Position numbers and translations under genes: made by a program
Shown: piece by piece, positions 26,043 through 35,284 of the stretch
How the letters are laid out: each line of letters opens with the position of its first letter
How positions within the stretch are numbered: position 1 is the stretch's first letter
Assembly (NCBI RefSeq): GCF_900564145.1
Contig: NZ_UOOB01000001.1
Coordinates: forward strand, 1,676,754 to 1,740,753
Length of the DNA: 64,000 bases
Reading direction: 5' to 3'
Origin: Comamonas sp. lk
Lineage (GTDB): Bacteria; Pseudomonadota; Gammaproteobacteria; Burkholderiales; Burkholderiaceae_C
Notes under the pieces: model-generated
Seen by the model: only the letters and a program-made list of their open reading frames with translations
What the model was told of the DNA's origin: nothing
Databases searched by the model: none

Positions 26043-27239
26043 ATGGTTGAACTAGACACATTCAAACAGGAAGTCGGCCAGTGGCTTGACGAGAACTGCC
26101 CGGCCAGCATGCGCCGCCCCATTGTTGCGGAAGAAATGGTGTGGGGCAGCTCCCAGCTGCAATTCATCAGCGAGGACCAGAAGCTCTGGTTCGAGCGCAT
26201 GCGCGATCGCGGCTGGTTTGCGCCTTCGTGGCCCAAGGAATACGGCGGCGGCGGTCTGTCGCCCAAGGAAGCGCGCATTCTGGAAGTGGAAATGGCCAAG
26301 CGCGGCTGCCGCCAGCCCCAGTACAACCTGGGCGTGTGGATGCTGGGTCCGGTGCTGGTGGAAGTCGGCACGCACGAGCAAAAGCTCGAGCACCTGCTGC
26401 CCATGATGCGTGGCCAGCAGCGTTGGTGCCAGGGCTTCTCCGAGCCCAATGCGGGATCGGACCTGGCCAGCCTCAAGACTTCGGCGCGCCGCGTATCGGA
26501 CGAGCAGGGCGAGGCCTATATCGTCAACGGCGGCAAGATCTGGACTTCTGACGGCGACAAGGGCGACTGGATGTATGCCCTGGTGCGCACCGACAGCCAT
26601 GTCAAAAAGCAGGAGGGCATCAGCTTTTTGTTGATCGACATGAAGAGCCCCGGCGTGACCGTCAAGCCCATCGAGCTGATCAGCGGCAAGTCCAGTTTTT
26701 GCCAGGTGTTCTTCGACGATGTGCGCGTACCGGTTCGCCAGCTGGTGGGCAAGGAAGGCGAAGGCTGGACGCTGGGCAAGAAGCTGCTGCAGCACGAGCG
26801 TGCCGCCATGTCCAAGTTCACCGAAGGCGGTGCGCCCTCGCACGATGTGCTCAAGACCGCGTTGCCTTATATGGTCGATGAGCAGGGCAGGATCAACGAG
26901 CCCGTGCTGCGCGACAAGCTGGCCGCCGTGCTCATGGAAGCCCAGGCTTTTGCGCTGACGCACCGTCGCGTGACGGAAAAAGCGCTGGCCCGCAAAGATG
27001 TTTCCGGCCCGTCCAGCATCATGAAACTGGTGCAGACCGAGCAGGAAGTCGTCAAATACGAGTTGCTGGAGCAAGCCCTTGGCCTGCGCGGCCTGGGCTG
27101 GGAAGGCGAGGACTTCTCTGCCGAGGAGCTGGATGTTTGCCGTGCCTGGCTGCGTTCCAAAAGCTACACCATTGCCGGTGGCAGCTCCGAGGTGCAGCTG
27201 AACATCATTGCCAAGCGTGTGCTGGAGCTTCCGGGCTGA
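26043..27239 (+). CDS. Acyl-CoA dehydrogenase, pair 2, AGGSSEVQ-type subunit
   Basis: 398 aa. APSWPKEYGGGGLSPKEARI, QGFSEPNAGSDLASLKT, IWTSDGDKGDWMYALVRTD and a C-terminal YTIAGGSSEVQLNIIAKRVL identify an acyl-CoA dehydrogenase with intact FAD loops. Its neighbour at 27290 has the complementary HGGIGV type, so the two form a second heteromeric pair. Start ATG 26043 follows AAGGAG. Probably desaturates a second, different steroid acyl-CoA from that of pair 1. Confidence 0.82.
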   Translation: MVELDTFKQEVGQWLDENCPASMRRPIVAEEMVWGSSQLQFISEDQKLWFERMRDRGWFAPSWPKEYGGGGLSPKEARILEVEMAKRGCRQPQYNLGVWMLGPVLVEVGTHEQKLEHLLPMMRGQQRWCQGFSEPNAGSDLASLKTSARRVSDEQGEAYIVNGGKIWTSDGDKGDWMYALVRTDSHVKKQEGISFLLIDMKSPGVTVKPIELISGKSSFCQVFFDDVRVPVRQLVGKEGEGWTLGKKLLQHERAAMSKFTEGGAPSHDVLKTALPYMVDEQGRINEPVLRDKLAAVLMEAQAFALTHRRVTEKALARKDVSGPSSIMKLVQTEQEVVKYELLEQALGLRGLGWEGEDFSAEELDVCRAWLRSKSYTIAGGSSEVQLNIIAKRVLELPG

Positions 27240-27289
27240 GCATCAGCCTTCAAGCGTACGCATCGATTACAAGAAATGGAGACAACCAC

Positions 27290-28414
27290 ATGACCATGCT
27301 TTTGTCGCAGGAGCAGGAGTTGCTCAAAGACAGCGCGGTGGCTTTTCTGGCCGATCAGACCGGCGTAGCTCAGCAGCGCAAGCTGCGTGACGACAAGGCC
27401 CCTCTGGGTTTTGATCCCGCCGTCTGGCAGCAGATGGTGGAAATGGGCTGGCCGATTGCGGTGCTGCCCGAAGAGCACGACGGACTGGCCGCAGGCTATC
27501 TGGGAATGGGCGGCGTGTTCGAAGCCATAGGTCGCAATCTGTCTGCCCAGCCTTTGCTGAGCCAGGCAATCGTGGCCCCGGAGCTGCTGATTCGTGCCGG
27601 CTCCAAGGCTCAGCAGGCGCAGTGGCTACCTTTGCTGGCCCAGGGTGATGCCAGGATAGCTCTGGCCCTGGACGAAAAATCCGGCAAGCACCTGGCAGGC
27701 ATGAGCACCCAGGCCCGCCAGACCAGCACCGGCTGGGAGCTGTGCGGCGAGAAGTATTTTGTGCTGGACGGGGTGGGAGCCGACGCATTCATCGTGGCTG
27801 CGGCTTCCGAAACCGGAGCCCCGGGTCTGTGGCTGGTGCCTGCAGATGCGGCCGGCGTGACGGTGCAAGCTCAAGCCATGATAGATAGCCGCAACAGCGC
27901 CAAGGTGGTGTTCGCTCAGGTGGCGTTGACGGCCGACATGGCACTGGTGGCCACACCTGCCGCACAGGCCCTGGATGCGGCGCTTGACCGCGCTCGCGCC
28001 TGCCTGGCTGCGGAGGCCCTGGGCTTGTTGCGCGAGGTGTTCGAGCGCACGATGGCCTACCTCAAGGAGCGTGTGCAGTTTGATGTGGTCATCGGCTCCT
28101 TTCAGGCGCTGCAGCACCGCGCAGCACGGCTTTATGTCGAGCTGGAGCTGCTGGAAAGCTGCGTGCTTGCGGCGCTTGAAGCGATTGATGCGGGCAAGGA
28201 AGCCGAGATTGCCTTGCACGCCAGCCTGGCCAAGGCCAAGGCTTCGGATCTGTGCGAGAAACTGTGCAACGAGGCCGTGCAGATGCACGGCGGCATTGGC
28301 GTGACGGATGAGCTCGAGCTGGGTCTGTTCTTCAAGCGTGCGCGTGTGCTGCAGCACACTTTTGGTGATGCAGGCTTTCATCGCAACCGCTTTGCCCAGC
28401 TGAAAGGATTTTGA
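27290..28414 (+). CDS. Acyl-CoA dehydrogenase, pair 2, HGGIGV-type subunit
   Basis: 374 aa. MLLSQEQELLKDSAVAFL start, VLPEEHDGLAAGYLGMGGVFEAIG, and QMHGGIGVTDELELGLFFKRA near the end. The central FAD loop (SEPGAGSD-like) is replaced by divergent ALDEKSGKHL, so FAD binding is probably shared with the partner at 26043. This is the same division of labour as seen in pair 1. ATG 27290 follows TGGAGACAACC. It ends 1 bp before the ligase gene. Confidence 0.8.
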   Translation: MTMLLSQEQELLKDSAVAFLADQTGVAQQRKLRDDKAPLGFDPAVWQQMVEMGWPIAVLPEEHDGLAAGYLGMGGVFEAIGRNLSAQPLLSQAIVAPELLIRAGSKAQQAQWLPLLAQGDARIALALDEKSGKHLAGMSTQARQTSTGWELCGEKYFVLDGVGADAFIVAAASETGAPGLWLVPADAAGVTVQAQAMIDSRNSAKVVFAQVALTADMALVATPAAQALDAALDRARACLAAEALGLLREVFERTMAYLKERVQFDVVIGSFQALQHRAARLYVELELLESCVLAALEAIDAGKEAEIALHASLAKAKASDLCEKLCNEAVQMHGGIGVTDELELGLFFKRARVLQHTFGDAGFHRNRFAQLKGF

Positions 28415-28415
28415 T

Positions 28416-30137
28416 ATGACGCAGCAGACTATTGCCGGCGAGTCCATAGAAGACAAGCTCAAGGCCGTGCGCGCCCAGCTGACCTCGGCTGGTGCTCCCT
28501 TTGAAGTGCAGACTACGGCCTTGCCGGACGGGCGCCTGATCGGAGCCTATCGCAATGCCTTCACCTATCTGCCCGAACTCATCAATGCCGGTCGTGCCCA
28601 TGGTGCTGCCGAATTCATGGTGTATGGCGAAGAGCGCTGGAGCTTTGACCGTTTCTTTGCCGCGGTGGATGCCCTGGCCAGCCGCTTGCAAAAGCAGCAA
28701 GGCCTGAAAGCGGGCGAACGCGTGGCGATTGCCATGCGCAACCGTCCGGAGTGGCCGATTGCCTTTGCTGCCGTGGCCTTGCTGGGCGCCGTGCCCGTAC
28801 CGCTGAACAGCTTCGGCCTGACCAGCGAGCTGATGTCCAATATCGAGGACACCACACCGTCCTGGCTGATCTGCGACGCGGATCGTTTTGAGCGCGTGCG
28901 CGAGAGCTTGAAGGGCAGCGCCGTCAAGGTGCTGGTGGTAGATGAGGTGGTGGCAGGCCTGGACTGGAATGCGCTGCTGGCCCCTGGCCATGATGGCTTT
29001 GATGCACCAACGCTGAACCAGGACGACACGGCTCTGATTCTGTTCACCTCGGGGGCTACCAGCCGTGCCAAGGGGGTGGAGTCCACACATCGCGCCGTGT
29101 GTCAGTCCATCTTCAATATCGACTTTATCGGTGCAGTGGCCGCCATGACTTCGCCTGAGGCCATTGCCACCATCATGGCCAAGCGTTTGCAGCCGACCAC
29201 GCTGTCTGCCGTTCCGCTGTTCCATGTGAGCGGTCTGCATGCGCAAATGCTGGCGTCTTTGCGCCACGGCCGCCGCCTGATCTTCATGTACCGCTGGGAT
29301 CCGCTGCTGGCCATGGACGTGATCCGCAAGGAAAAAGTCACCCAGTTCAATGGCGCACCCAGCATGGTGCAGCAGCTCATCAGCCTGCCCGGCTTTGCCG
29401 ATGCCGAGAACTCCGGCAATCTGTCAGGCGTAGGTTTTGGCGGTGGCTCCCTGCATCCACGTCTGATCGATGAGGTGCTGGGCAAGTTCAGCGGCCGCAT
29501 GTCGGGCATTGGCTTTGGCCTGACCGAGTCCAACGGTGTATGTGCCGGCAGCTCCGGTCGCATGTTCGAAGCCCATCCACGAGCGGCAGGCATGCTGTCG
29601 CCCATCATCGAGGTGCGTATTGCTGATCTGGATGGTTCCGCGCTGCCGGTAGGTGAGGCGGGCGAGATCTGGCTCAAGGGCGTGACCCTCATGCAAGGTT
29701 ATTGGGGCGAGCAGGAGGTGACCGCCAAGGCCATGCATGAGGGCTGGTTCCGTACCGGGGATATTGGAGTGGTGGATGCCGACGGCTTTCTGACCATCGT
29801 GGACCGCATCAAGGACGTGATCAACCGCAGCGGAGAAAAAATTGCCGCCGCCGAGGTGGAGGCCTGCCTGCTGCAGCATGAGCTTCTGGAGGAGGTTGCC
29901 GTGTTTTCCATGCCGCACGAGGTGACGGGAGAACAAGTGGTGGCCGTCGTGGTCTCAAAGCCCCAGGCGCAGCTGACGGAAGAGACTTTGCGGGCGTTTG
30001 TGGCGCAGCGTCTGGCGGGCTACAAGGTGCCCAGCAAGATCGTGGTGCGCAGCGATCCGCTGCCGCGCAATCCTGCAGGAAAGATGTTGAAGGCGGCGAT
30101 CCGCAAGGAGTGCGCACACCTGCTGGTTCCCGCCTAG
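28416..30137 (+). CDS. Acyl-CoA ligase (class I adenylate-forming)
   Basis: 573 aa. LILFTSGATSRAKGVESTHRAV is the phosphate loop, GFGLTESNG the adenine-binding loop, GWFRTGDIGVVDADG the hinge region, DRIKDVINRSGEKI the A8 region, and RNPAGKMLKAAIRKE holds the catalytic Lys. The N-terminal about 80 residues before the AMP-binding domain are longer than usual. Last gene of the 17.4-30.1 kb operon; the second ligase in the operon fits re-activation of a shortened side-chain acid after aldehyde oxidation. A terminator follows. Confidence 0.82.
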   Translation: MTQQTIAGESIEDKLKAVRAQLTSAGAPFEVQTTALPDGRLIGAYRNAFTYLPELINAGRAHGAAEFMVYGEERWSFDRFFAAVDALASRLQKQQGLKAGERVAIAMRNRPEWPIAFAAVALLGAVPVPLNSFGLTSELMSNIEDTTPSWLICDADRFERVRESLKGSAVKVLVVDEVVAGLDWNALLAPGHDGFDAPTLNQDDTALILFTSGATSRAKGVESTHRAVCQSIFNIDFIGAVAAMTSPEAIATIMAKRLQPTTLSAVPLFHVSGLHAQMLASLRHGRRLIFMYRWDPLLAMDVIRKEKVTQFNGAPSMVQQLISLPGFADAENSGNLSGVGFGGGSLHPRLIDEVLGKFSGRMSGIGFGLTESNGVCAGSSGRMFEAHPRAAGMLSPIIEVRIADLDGSALPVGEAGEIWLKGVTLMQGYWGEQEVTAKAMHEGWFRTGDIGVVDADGFLTIVDRIKDVINRSGEKIAAAEVEACLLQHELLEEVAVFSMPHEVTGEQVVAVVVSKPQAQLTEETLRAFVAQRLAGYKVPSKIVVRSDPLPRNPAGKMLKAAIRKECAHLLVPA

Positions 30138-30156
30138 AAACGCGCCAATGAATGCC

Positions 30157-30188
30157 AAGGGCGATGCAGTGATGCATCGCCCTTTTTT
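30157..30188 (+). terminator. Rho-independent terminator
   Basis: AGGGCGATGCA-GTGA... pairs with TGCATCGCCCT and is followed by six T. It ends the large operon. The rest of the 299-bp intergenic space holds operator O6 and the DUF1329 gene leader. Confidence 0.9.
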
Positions 30189-30290
30189 CATTCCGAATCT
30201 CCCTGTTTACCCTGGGCCGCACCGCGTCGATACCGGGCTTGCGGCCGCTTGCCTATGGAGTGGATTGGGGCTTGTTTTGACAGGGTCTGT

Positions 30291-30312
30291 CAGTAGTCTC
30301 AACAGACGATGG
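30291..30312 (+). promoter_or_regulatory. Steroid-regulon operator O6
   Basis: CAGTAGTC-TCAACA-GACGATGG: strong right half, TAGTC left half, 6-bp spacer, 125 bp upstream of the DUF1329 gene. Confidence 0.65.
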
Positions 30313-30436
30313 GAAAAAAGTCTGTAACGGCGAGTATGCGACTGCCGAGAGTGGCGCAGACCTTGTTTTTGGATGGTTCCGGCTAGAAGAGTTTTATCAC
30401 CACCAAAGAACAAGACCTATAACCTAGGAGACATAG

Positions 30437-31816
30437 ATGATGAGTGTAATGACCAAGACTCCGCTGGCTCTGACCGTGGGCTTGATCCTGGCTGGTTCGG
30501 CATTGGCGAAAGTGCCGGCCAGCGAAGCGGAGCAACTGGGCAAGGATTTGACCTGTGTGGGCGCCGTCAAGGCCGCCAACAAAGAGGGCACGATTCCTGA
30601 ATTTACGGGCAAGTGGGCAGGCGCACCGGCCGGTGTGGCCCATGCGCAATCCAGCGGCAAGCATCCGGTGGACATCTATGCCGATGAAAAGCCGCTGTAT
30701 GTGATCACCGCCGAAAACGTGGAGAAGTACGGCGACAAGCTCAGCCCTGGCCAGAAGGCCATGTTCCAGAAGTACCCCAAGACCATGCAGTTGCCGGTGT
30801 ACAAGGGGCACCGCGACTTCCGCTACACCGATGAGGTGTGCGCGGTGGTCAAGAAAAATGCCGTGGAGTCCGAAGTGACCGACAACGGCCTGGGAGTCAA
30901 AGGCCATCTGGGTGCCATCAACTTCCCCATCCCCAAAAGCGGCATAGAAGTTATCTGGAACAACCTGCTGCCCACGCGCGCCTACAACGAAAAAATCATT
31001 CGTGACATGGGCCGCGTGCTGTCCGATGGCTCCGTCACTTACGGCCGGATGGAGAACTGGAATCTGGATATGGTCAACCGGCCAGACAACCTGGGCAAGC
31101 CGGTTGAAGGCCCCATGGCTTACTCCATGACCAAGGGCATGTTGCCAGAGCGCGAAAAAGGCGGTGTGACCAATTCGGTGGAGCCCACCAATTTCGGCAA
31201 GGACAAGCGCCTAGCCTGGAGCTATGACCCAGGTACCCGTCGTGTGCGCCAGGTGCCTGAGTACGGCTTCGACCAGCCCATGACGGGCACCGGCGGCAAG
31301 CTGACCATTGACTCCGACCGTTTGTTCAACGGATCGCCCGAGCGCTACAACTGGAAGCTGATTGGCAAGAAGGAGATGTACATCCCCGCAAATGCCTACA
31401 AGATCCATCAGGCCACGGTGAAGTACGCCGATCTGCTCAAGCAGAACCACGCCAATCCCGACTTCATGCGCTATGAGCTGCGCCGCGTCTGGGCGGTGGA
31501 AGGCACGCTCAAGGACGGCTATCGCCACCTCTATGGCAAGCGTGTGCTGTTTGTGGATGAGGACACCGGTCAGGCCGTCGCTTCCGACATTTATGACGCC
31601 CGTGGCCAGCTGTGGCAGCACGCCCTCATCAACACCTACTACTCCTTCGATATCAAGGCCTGGCATGCCGGCACTTCGTTCTATTACGACCTGAATTCCG
31701 GTTCCTACATGGCCTACAACCTGTTCCAGGAGCGACCACTGGGCCCGATTCTGAACAAGGGTGACCTGACGCCCAATATGTTCACGCCTGAAGCCGCACG
31801 CAACGCAGGCACCTAA
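30437..31816 (+). CDS. DUF1329 family exported protein
   Basis: 459 aa. The N-terminus MTKTPLALTVGLILAGSALA is a signal peptide with probable cleavage after ALA; the mature protein is rich in aromatic residues and matches the DUF1329 pattern (NNLLPTRAYNEK region, GRMENWNLD, YDPGTRRVRQVPEYGFDQP in parts, KKEMYIPANAYK, ELRRVWAVEGTLKDGYRH). DUF1329 proteins resemble periplasmic LolB/MucB-like lipid-binding proteins and almost always sit next to DUF1302 and RND genes in steroid or hydrocarbon degraders. Likely helps move hydrophobic substrate through the periplasm (inference). AGGAGACAT precedes the start; ATG 30440 is equivalent. Confidence 0.8.
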   Translation: MMSVMTKTPLALTVGLILAGSALAKVPASEAEQLGKDLTCVGAVKAANKEGTIPEFTGKWAGAPAGVAHAQSSGKHPVDIYADEKPLYVITAENVEKYGDKLSPGQKAMFQKYPKTMQLPVYKGHRDFRYTDEVCAVVKKNAVESEVTDNGLGVKGHLGAINFPIPKSGIEVIWNNLLPTRAYNEKIIRDMGRVLSDGSVTYGRMENWNLDMVNRPDNLGKPVEGPMAYSMTKGMLPEREKGGVTNSVEPTNFGKDKRLAWSYDPGTRRVRQVPEYGFDQPMTGTGGKLTIDSDRLFNGSPERYNWKLIGKKEMYIPANAYKIHQATVKYADLLKQNHANPDFMRYELRRVWAVEGTLKDGYRHLYGKRVLFVDEDTGQAVASDIYDARGQLWQHALINTYYSFDIKAWHAGTSFYYDLNSGSYMAYNLFQERPLGPILNKGDLTPNMFTPEAARNAGT

Positions 31817-31839
31817 GTTTTATCAAAGAGCGACTCACC

Positions 31840-33348
31840 ATGAAAAACAACATGAAAAAACTCAAGCCCGTTGCCCTGGCGGCACTGCTGACACTGGGCA
31901 TGACGGCTGTTCAGGCCGGGGAAACCATTGAACTCGGCGATGGCCTGAAGTTCGACTGGCGTTTGAATACCAGTTACGGGGTTGGCGTGCGTCTGGAAAG
32001 GCCTTCTGCCGTGCTGAACACCGACGGCAACAAGAACTTCGACAAAGGTTCGCTGACTGCCAACCGTCTGGGTGCGGTGTTTGAAAGCAAGTTGTCCAAG
32101 GGCGATAGCGGCTTTGTTCTCAATGCCAGCACCTTCTACGACGACGTCTATCACGGTCGCAACGACAACCCCGGTCCCACGATCAGCACCGGCGGCCAGT
32201 ACGACCGCTTCACCCCGGCAGCCAAGCGCTACGGCGGTGGTTATTCCCGTCTGCTGGATACCTATGCCTATACCAGCTTCAACATGGGTGAGAGCCGTGC
32301 CACGGTGCGCCTGGGCAAGCAGGTGGTGAACTGGGGCGAGTCCATGTTCTTCGCCAATATCGCTTCGGCCCAAGGCCCCAGCGACGGTGCCAAAGCAGCA
32401 TCGCCAGGTGCCGAGGTGAAGGAAATCCTGCTGCCTGAAGATCAGATTTCCGCGTCGCTGGAGTTGACGCCCAATCTGTCCTTGCTGGCCCACTATCAAT
32501 TCGGCTTCCACGAAACACTGTTGCCTGCCGTGGGCATGTACACCAGCACCAGCAATCTGCTGGGCCCAGGCGCCAATTGCGGATTCCGCGCGGGTGCGGC
32601 TTGCTTTCTGAATCGCGGCAGCGATATTCGCCCCAGCAGCACCGGACAGTGGGGCATTGGTAGCCGCTATCGCGTAACCAGCGAAACCGAAGTCGGCGTG
32701 TATTACCTGGACTACAACGATCGTTCGCCCAACATCGTCGTGAATGGCAATGGCACCTATCAGGTGCGCTACTTCGACGACATCAAGATGCTGGGCACCA
32801 CGGTCAGCACCACCTTCGGCAAGTTCTCTGCTTTTGGTGAAGCCAGCTATCGCAAGGGCGCTGCAGTGTTGGTGGGCGCGGCCTCCACGGCTGTGCGCGG
32901 CAACGTGGTGCAGGGCAATATGGGTGGTATCTACAACATCGGCCGTACGGCATTTGCCGATGACATGTCGCTGGCTGCGGAAATTTCCGGCTCTCGCGTG
33001 TTGAGCGTGGAGCAGGGCAGCGTCGACAACCTGGCCTTCAAGACCCGTAACTCGCTGGTTGCGGCAACCACCTTGACTCTGGGCTACCCCGGCATCTTCG
33101 AGGGCTGGGATATGACCGTGCCCATCAGCTACCAGTCGCAGCTGCGCGGCCGTTCCCTGGTCGGCACCTTCGGTGGTGGTCAAAGCGACAGCCGCCTGAG
33201 CATTGGTGCGACTTTTGTTCGCAAGAGCAATTTCTCCATCAACGTCGCCTACATCAACTACCTGGGCAATCCTTCGACCGATCCTCTGCGTGCTCGCACG
33301 TTGGCGGACCGCGATCAGCTGTCCATGACCATGAAGTACTCGTTCTGA
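31840..33348 (+). CDS. DUF1302 outer-membrane beta-barrel protein
   Basis: 502 aa. Signal peptide of about 26 residues (LALAALLTLGMTAVQA-like, cut before GETIELGDG). The mature chain shows alternating hydrophobic strands and ends in KYSF, an aromatic C-terminus suited to BAM-dependent outer-membrane insertion. RLGKQVVNWGESMFFANI and DQLSMTMKYSF are typical DUF1302 landmarks. Likely an outer-membrane channel for steroids or other hydrophobic compounds. It lies 23 bp after the DUF1329 gene. A hairpin follows at 33371-33394. Confidence 0.8.
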   Translation: MKNNMKKLKPVALAALLTLGMTAVQAGETIELGDGLKFDWRLNTSYGVGVRLERPSAVLNTDGNKNFDKGSLTANRLGAVFESKLSKGDSGFVLNASTFYDDVYHGRNDNPGPTISTGGQYDRFTPAAKRYGGGYSRLLDTYAYTSFNMGESRATVRLGKQVVNWGESMFFANIASAQGPSDGAKAASPGAEVKEILLPEDQISASLELTPNLSLLAHYQFGFHETLLPAVGMYTSTSNLLGPGANCGFRAGAACFLNRGSDIRPSSTGQWGIGSRYRVTSETEVGVYYLDYNDRSPNIVVNGNGTYQVRYFDDIKMLGTTVSTTFGKFSAFGEASYRKGAAVLVGAASTAVRGNVVQGNMGGIYNIGRTAFADDMSLAAEISGSRVLSVEQGSVDNLAFKTRNSLVAATTLTLGYPGIFEGWDMTVPISYQSQLRGRSLVGTFGGGQSDSRLSIGATFVRKSNFSINVAYINYLGNPSTDPLRARTLADRDQLSMTMKYSF

Positions 33349-33370
33349 TCCTGCGGGTCTGATAGAGAGC

Positions 33371-33394
33371 AAGGCCCGGTTTTACCGGGCCTTT
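33371..33394 (+). terminator. Hairpin, probable terminator (weak T run)
   Basis: AAGGCCCGG pairs with CCGGGCCTT around a T-rich loop; only three T follow, so read-through into the next gene is possible. Confidence 0.6.
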
Positions 33395-33423
33395 GTGTCT
33401 GTGCTTTGCTAGGGAGTCGCGAT

Positions 33424-34527
33424 ATGCAAATCCTGCTTGGAAAAATGGTACGGCACGCCTGTGTGGGCATGCTGTGTGTATGGGGTGTTGGCGGGCAGGC
33501 CCAATCCATGTTCAATGCGTTGCCGCCTCTGCCCAAAGTGGCTCCCATGATGCCGCCCACGGTGTTGTACAGCGATACCCAGGGCGAGATACGCTTCAAG
33601 TCCAGCAGCCCTTATGACCTGGATGTGCTGATGGCGCAGCCGGCCAAGGCCGAATCCATCACGGGCATGGGCAAGCTGTTCCTGCCGGCGCAGGCTGATG
33701 AAAAGCGGCAGGTCCCGGCCATGATTATTTTGCCTGGCAGTGCCGGCGCCATACCGGGGCGGGAGTACGAGACGGCAGAAGCCCTTGTCAAGAACGGGAT
33801 CGCTGCCCTGGTCATCGACTATTTCAAACCGAGAGGCATCAGCGAGGAGATGCCGTACTCGCTCAAGCTCATGGGGGCCTCCGAGTTCGATGCGGTAGCC
33901 GATGCCTACTCGGCTCTCAAGGCCTTGAACCAGCATCCCGCCATCGACGGCAAGCGGATTGGCGTTCTGGGTTTTTCCAAGGGCGGCATTGCGGCGCGCA
34001 TGAGCATGGATGAACGCATTCGCAGCAAGCTCGCCCCCAATGTGGCGCCCTTCAATCTGCATGTGGATTTTTACGGCCCTTGCTATGCCGAGCTGCCAAC
34101 CCGCAAGACCACGGGCGCGCCGCTGGTGAGCTTTCGCGCGGGTGAAGATGCATCGAATGATCTGGTAGCCTGCGCCGCACAGGAGGCCAGCTTGCGCAAG
34201 GCGGGCTCGCCCGTAAGCACGGTGATTTATGCCAAGGCCGGTCACGATTGGGAAAGCAGCCGTCCGCGTGAAGTGGCCGACAGACCCTATCTGGCAGGCT
34301 GCACCATAGAGTTCGATGACAAGGATATGCCCACGCTCAAAGGCCAGGCCTTGATTCCCGCCGATGCCAAGGCCGACCGACAGACGCGCTACCAGATCCG
34401 CATGCAAAGCAGCAAGGCTTTGGGCGATTGCGTGAAAGTGGGCTATATCAGCGGCCGGGATGAAACGGCCAGAAGCCTGGCGCAAAAGCAGCTGCTGCAG
34501 TTTCTCAAGGCGCGCTTCGCTTCCTGA
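33424..34527 (+). CDS. Exported dienelactone hydrolase-like alpha/beta hydrolase
   Basis: 367 aa. A signal peptide (MVRHACVGMLCVWGVGGQAQS) starts the protein. The alpha/beta-hydrolase core shows IILPGSAGAIPG (oxyanion loop), GVLGFSKGGIAA with the nucleophilic Ser, and KAGHDWES with the His. Dienelactone hydrolase family members cleave lactones or esters; here the location outside the inner membrane suggests action on incoming steroid esters or lactones (inference). An additional Cys-containing C-terminal segment (residues about 285-367) is not part of the core fold. Start ATG 33424 follows AGGGAG; a TTG at 33406 extends the frame. Confidence 0.72.
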   Translation: MQILLGKMVRHACVGMLCVWGVGGQAQSMFNALPPLPKVAPMMPPTVLYSDTQGEIRFKSSSPYDLDVLMAQPAKAESITGMGKLFLPAQADEKRQVPAMIILPGSAGAIPGREYETAEALVKNGIAALVIDYFKPRGISEEMPYSLKLMGASEFDAVADAYSALKALNQHPAIDGKRIGVLGFSKGGIAARMSMDERIRSKLAPNVAPFNLHVDFYGPCYAELPTRKTTGAPLVSFRAGEDASNDLVACAAQEASLRKAGSPVSTVIYAKAGHDWESSRPREVADRPYLAGCTIEFDDKDMPTLKGQALIPADAKADRQTRYQIRMQSSKALGDCVKVGYISGRDETARSLAQKQLLQFLKARFAS

Positions 34528-34567
34528 CTGACGCAACAGCGGCGCATGCGCCGTTGCCTATTTCATC

Positions 34568-34593
34568 AAGCCAGCCTTAGCGCTGGCTTTTTT
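34568..34593 (+). terminator. Rho-independent terminator
   Basis: AGCCAGC-CTTAGC-GCTGGCT followed by six T, 41 bp after the hydrolase gene. Between it and the next terminator (34761) I see no gene. Confidence 0.88.
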
Positions 34594-34760
34594 ATGTCAA
34601 AAACGAGCTGAAGCGTATATGAAAATGAGCGCTTTACGCTATTGATATGGGAGCGTGACTGCTCGGTGATGGGGAAGCGTCTCAGCGCTAAACGCATCGC
34701 AGCTGCCGGCCAGCAAGAGCTAACGGAAATGACGAGCTGACAGGCAGTGGCGCGGCCAAG

Positions 34761-34795
34761 AAAAAAGCCACACAGCTTGCACTGTGTGGCTTTTT
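34761..34795. terminator. Bidirectional hairpin terminator
   Basis: AAAAAAGCCACACAG pairs with CTGTGTGGCTTTTT. The A-rich left arm gives the T tract for the minus-strand SnoaL gene ending at 34809. Confidence 0.88.
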
Positions 34796-34808
34796 CATGC
34801 GGCTCCGA

Positions 34809-35276
34809 TCAGGGCTTGGCGGCCGGCTGGAGCACGCTGCGGTCTCCGATCTCCAGCAGCAGGCTCATGCTGCGCTTGTGAATGCGCCAGCCTTGGGGCT
34901 GCAGCAGCCATTCGTCTTCGTAAAAGCCGATGGCGTCGTAGCGGGTGCCGGAACGTTCATGCAGACCCTTGTGCGCTGCACGCACCTGGATCTTGCTGCG
35001 CACGGCCTGGGGGTTGCGGGCATCGACTTGCAGATTGCCCTGCAGATGCTGGGTGGGACCGCAGCCGTCCAGGTGGGAGCTGATCATGTACCGGACTTTG
35101 TCAATGCCCTGGCAGATATAGCTGCCGCCATAGACCGTGGTGCAGTCCGCTGTGAACACCTGGTCCAGCAGCGCCCAGTCGCGTGTATCGCAAGCGGTGG
35201 CGTAGCGGGTCAGCACCTGGGCCAGAGCATGCTCCACAAGCAGTTGCTCCAGCGTGCTGGGGGCGTTGTGCATCAT
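34809..35276 (-). CDS. SnoaL-like protein with a dehydratase-type Tyr-Asp-His set
   Basis: 155 aa, SnoaL/NTF2 cone fold. Numbering from the ATG at 35276, Tyr25 and Asp30 (TRYATACDTRDW) and His77 (PTQHLQG) match the spacing of Tyr30, Asp35 and His83 in the bile-acid 7alpha-dehydratase BaiE and related scytalone-dehydratase-like proteins. It does not have the KSI residue pattern. A steroid dehydratase is therefore possible; other SnoaL functions remain open. It is the last gene of a minus-strand operon after the RND transporter; a GTG at 35288 would overlap that gene's stop (GTGA) and is an alternative start. Confidence 0.65.
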   Translation of the reverse strand: MMHNAPSTLEQLLVEHALAQVLTRYATACDTRDWALLDQVFTADCTTVYGGSYICQGIDKVRYMISSHLDGCGPTQHLQGNLQVDARNPQAVRSKIQVRAAHKGLHERSGTRYDAIGFYEDEWLLQPQGWRIHKRSMSLLLEIGDRSVLQPAAKP

Positions 35277-35284
35277 TGTCGGCT

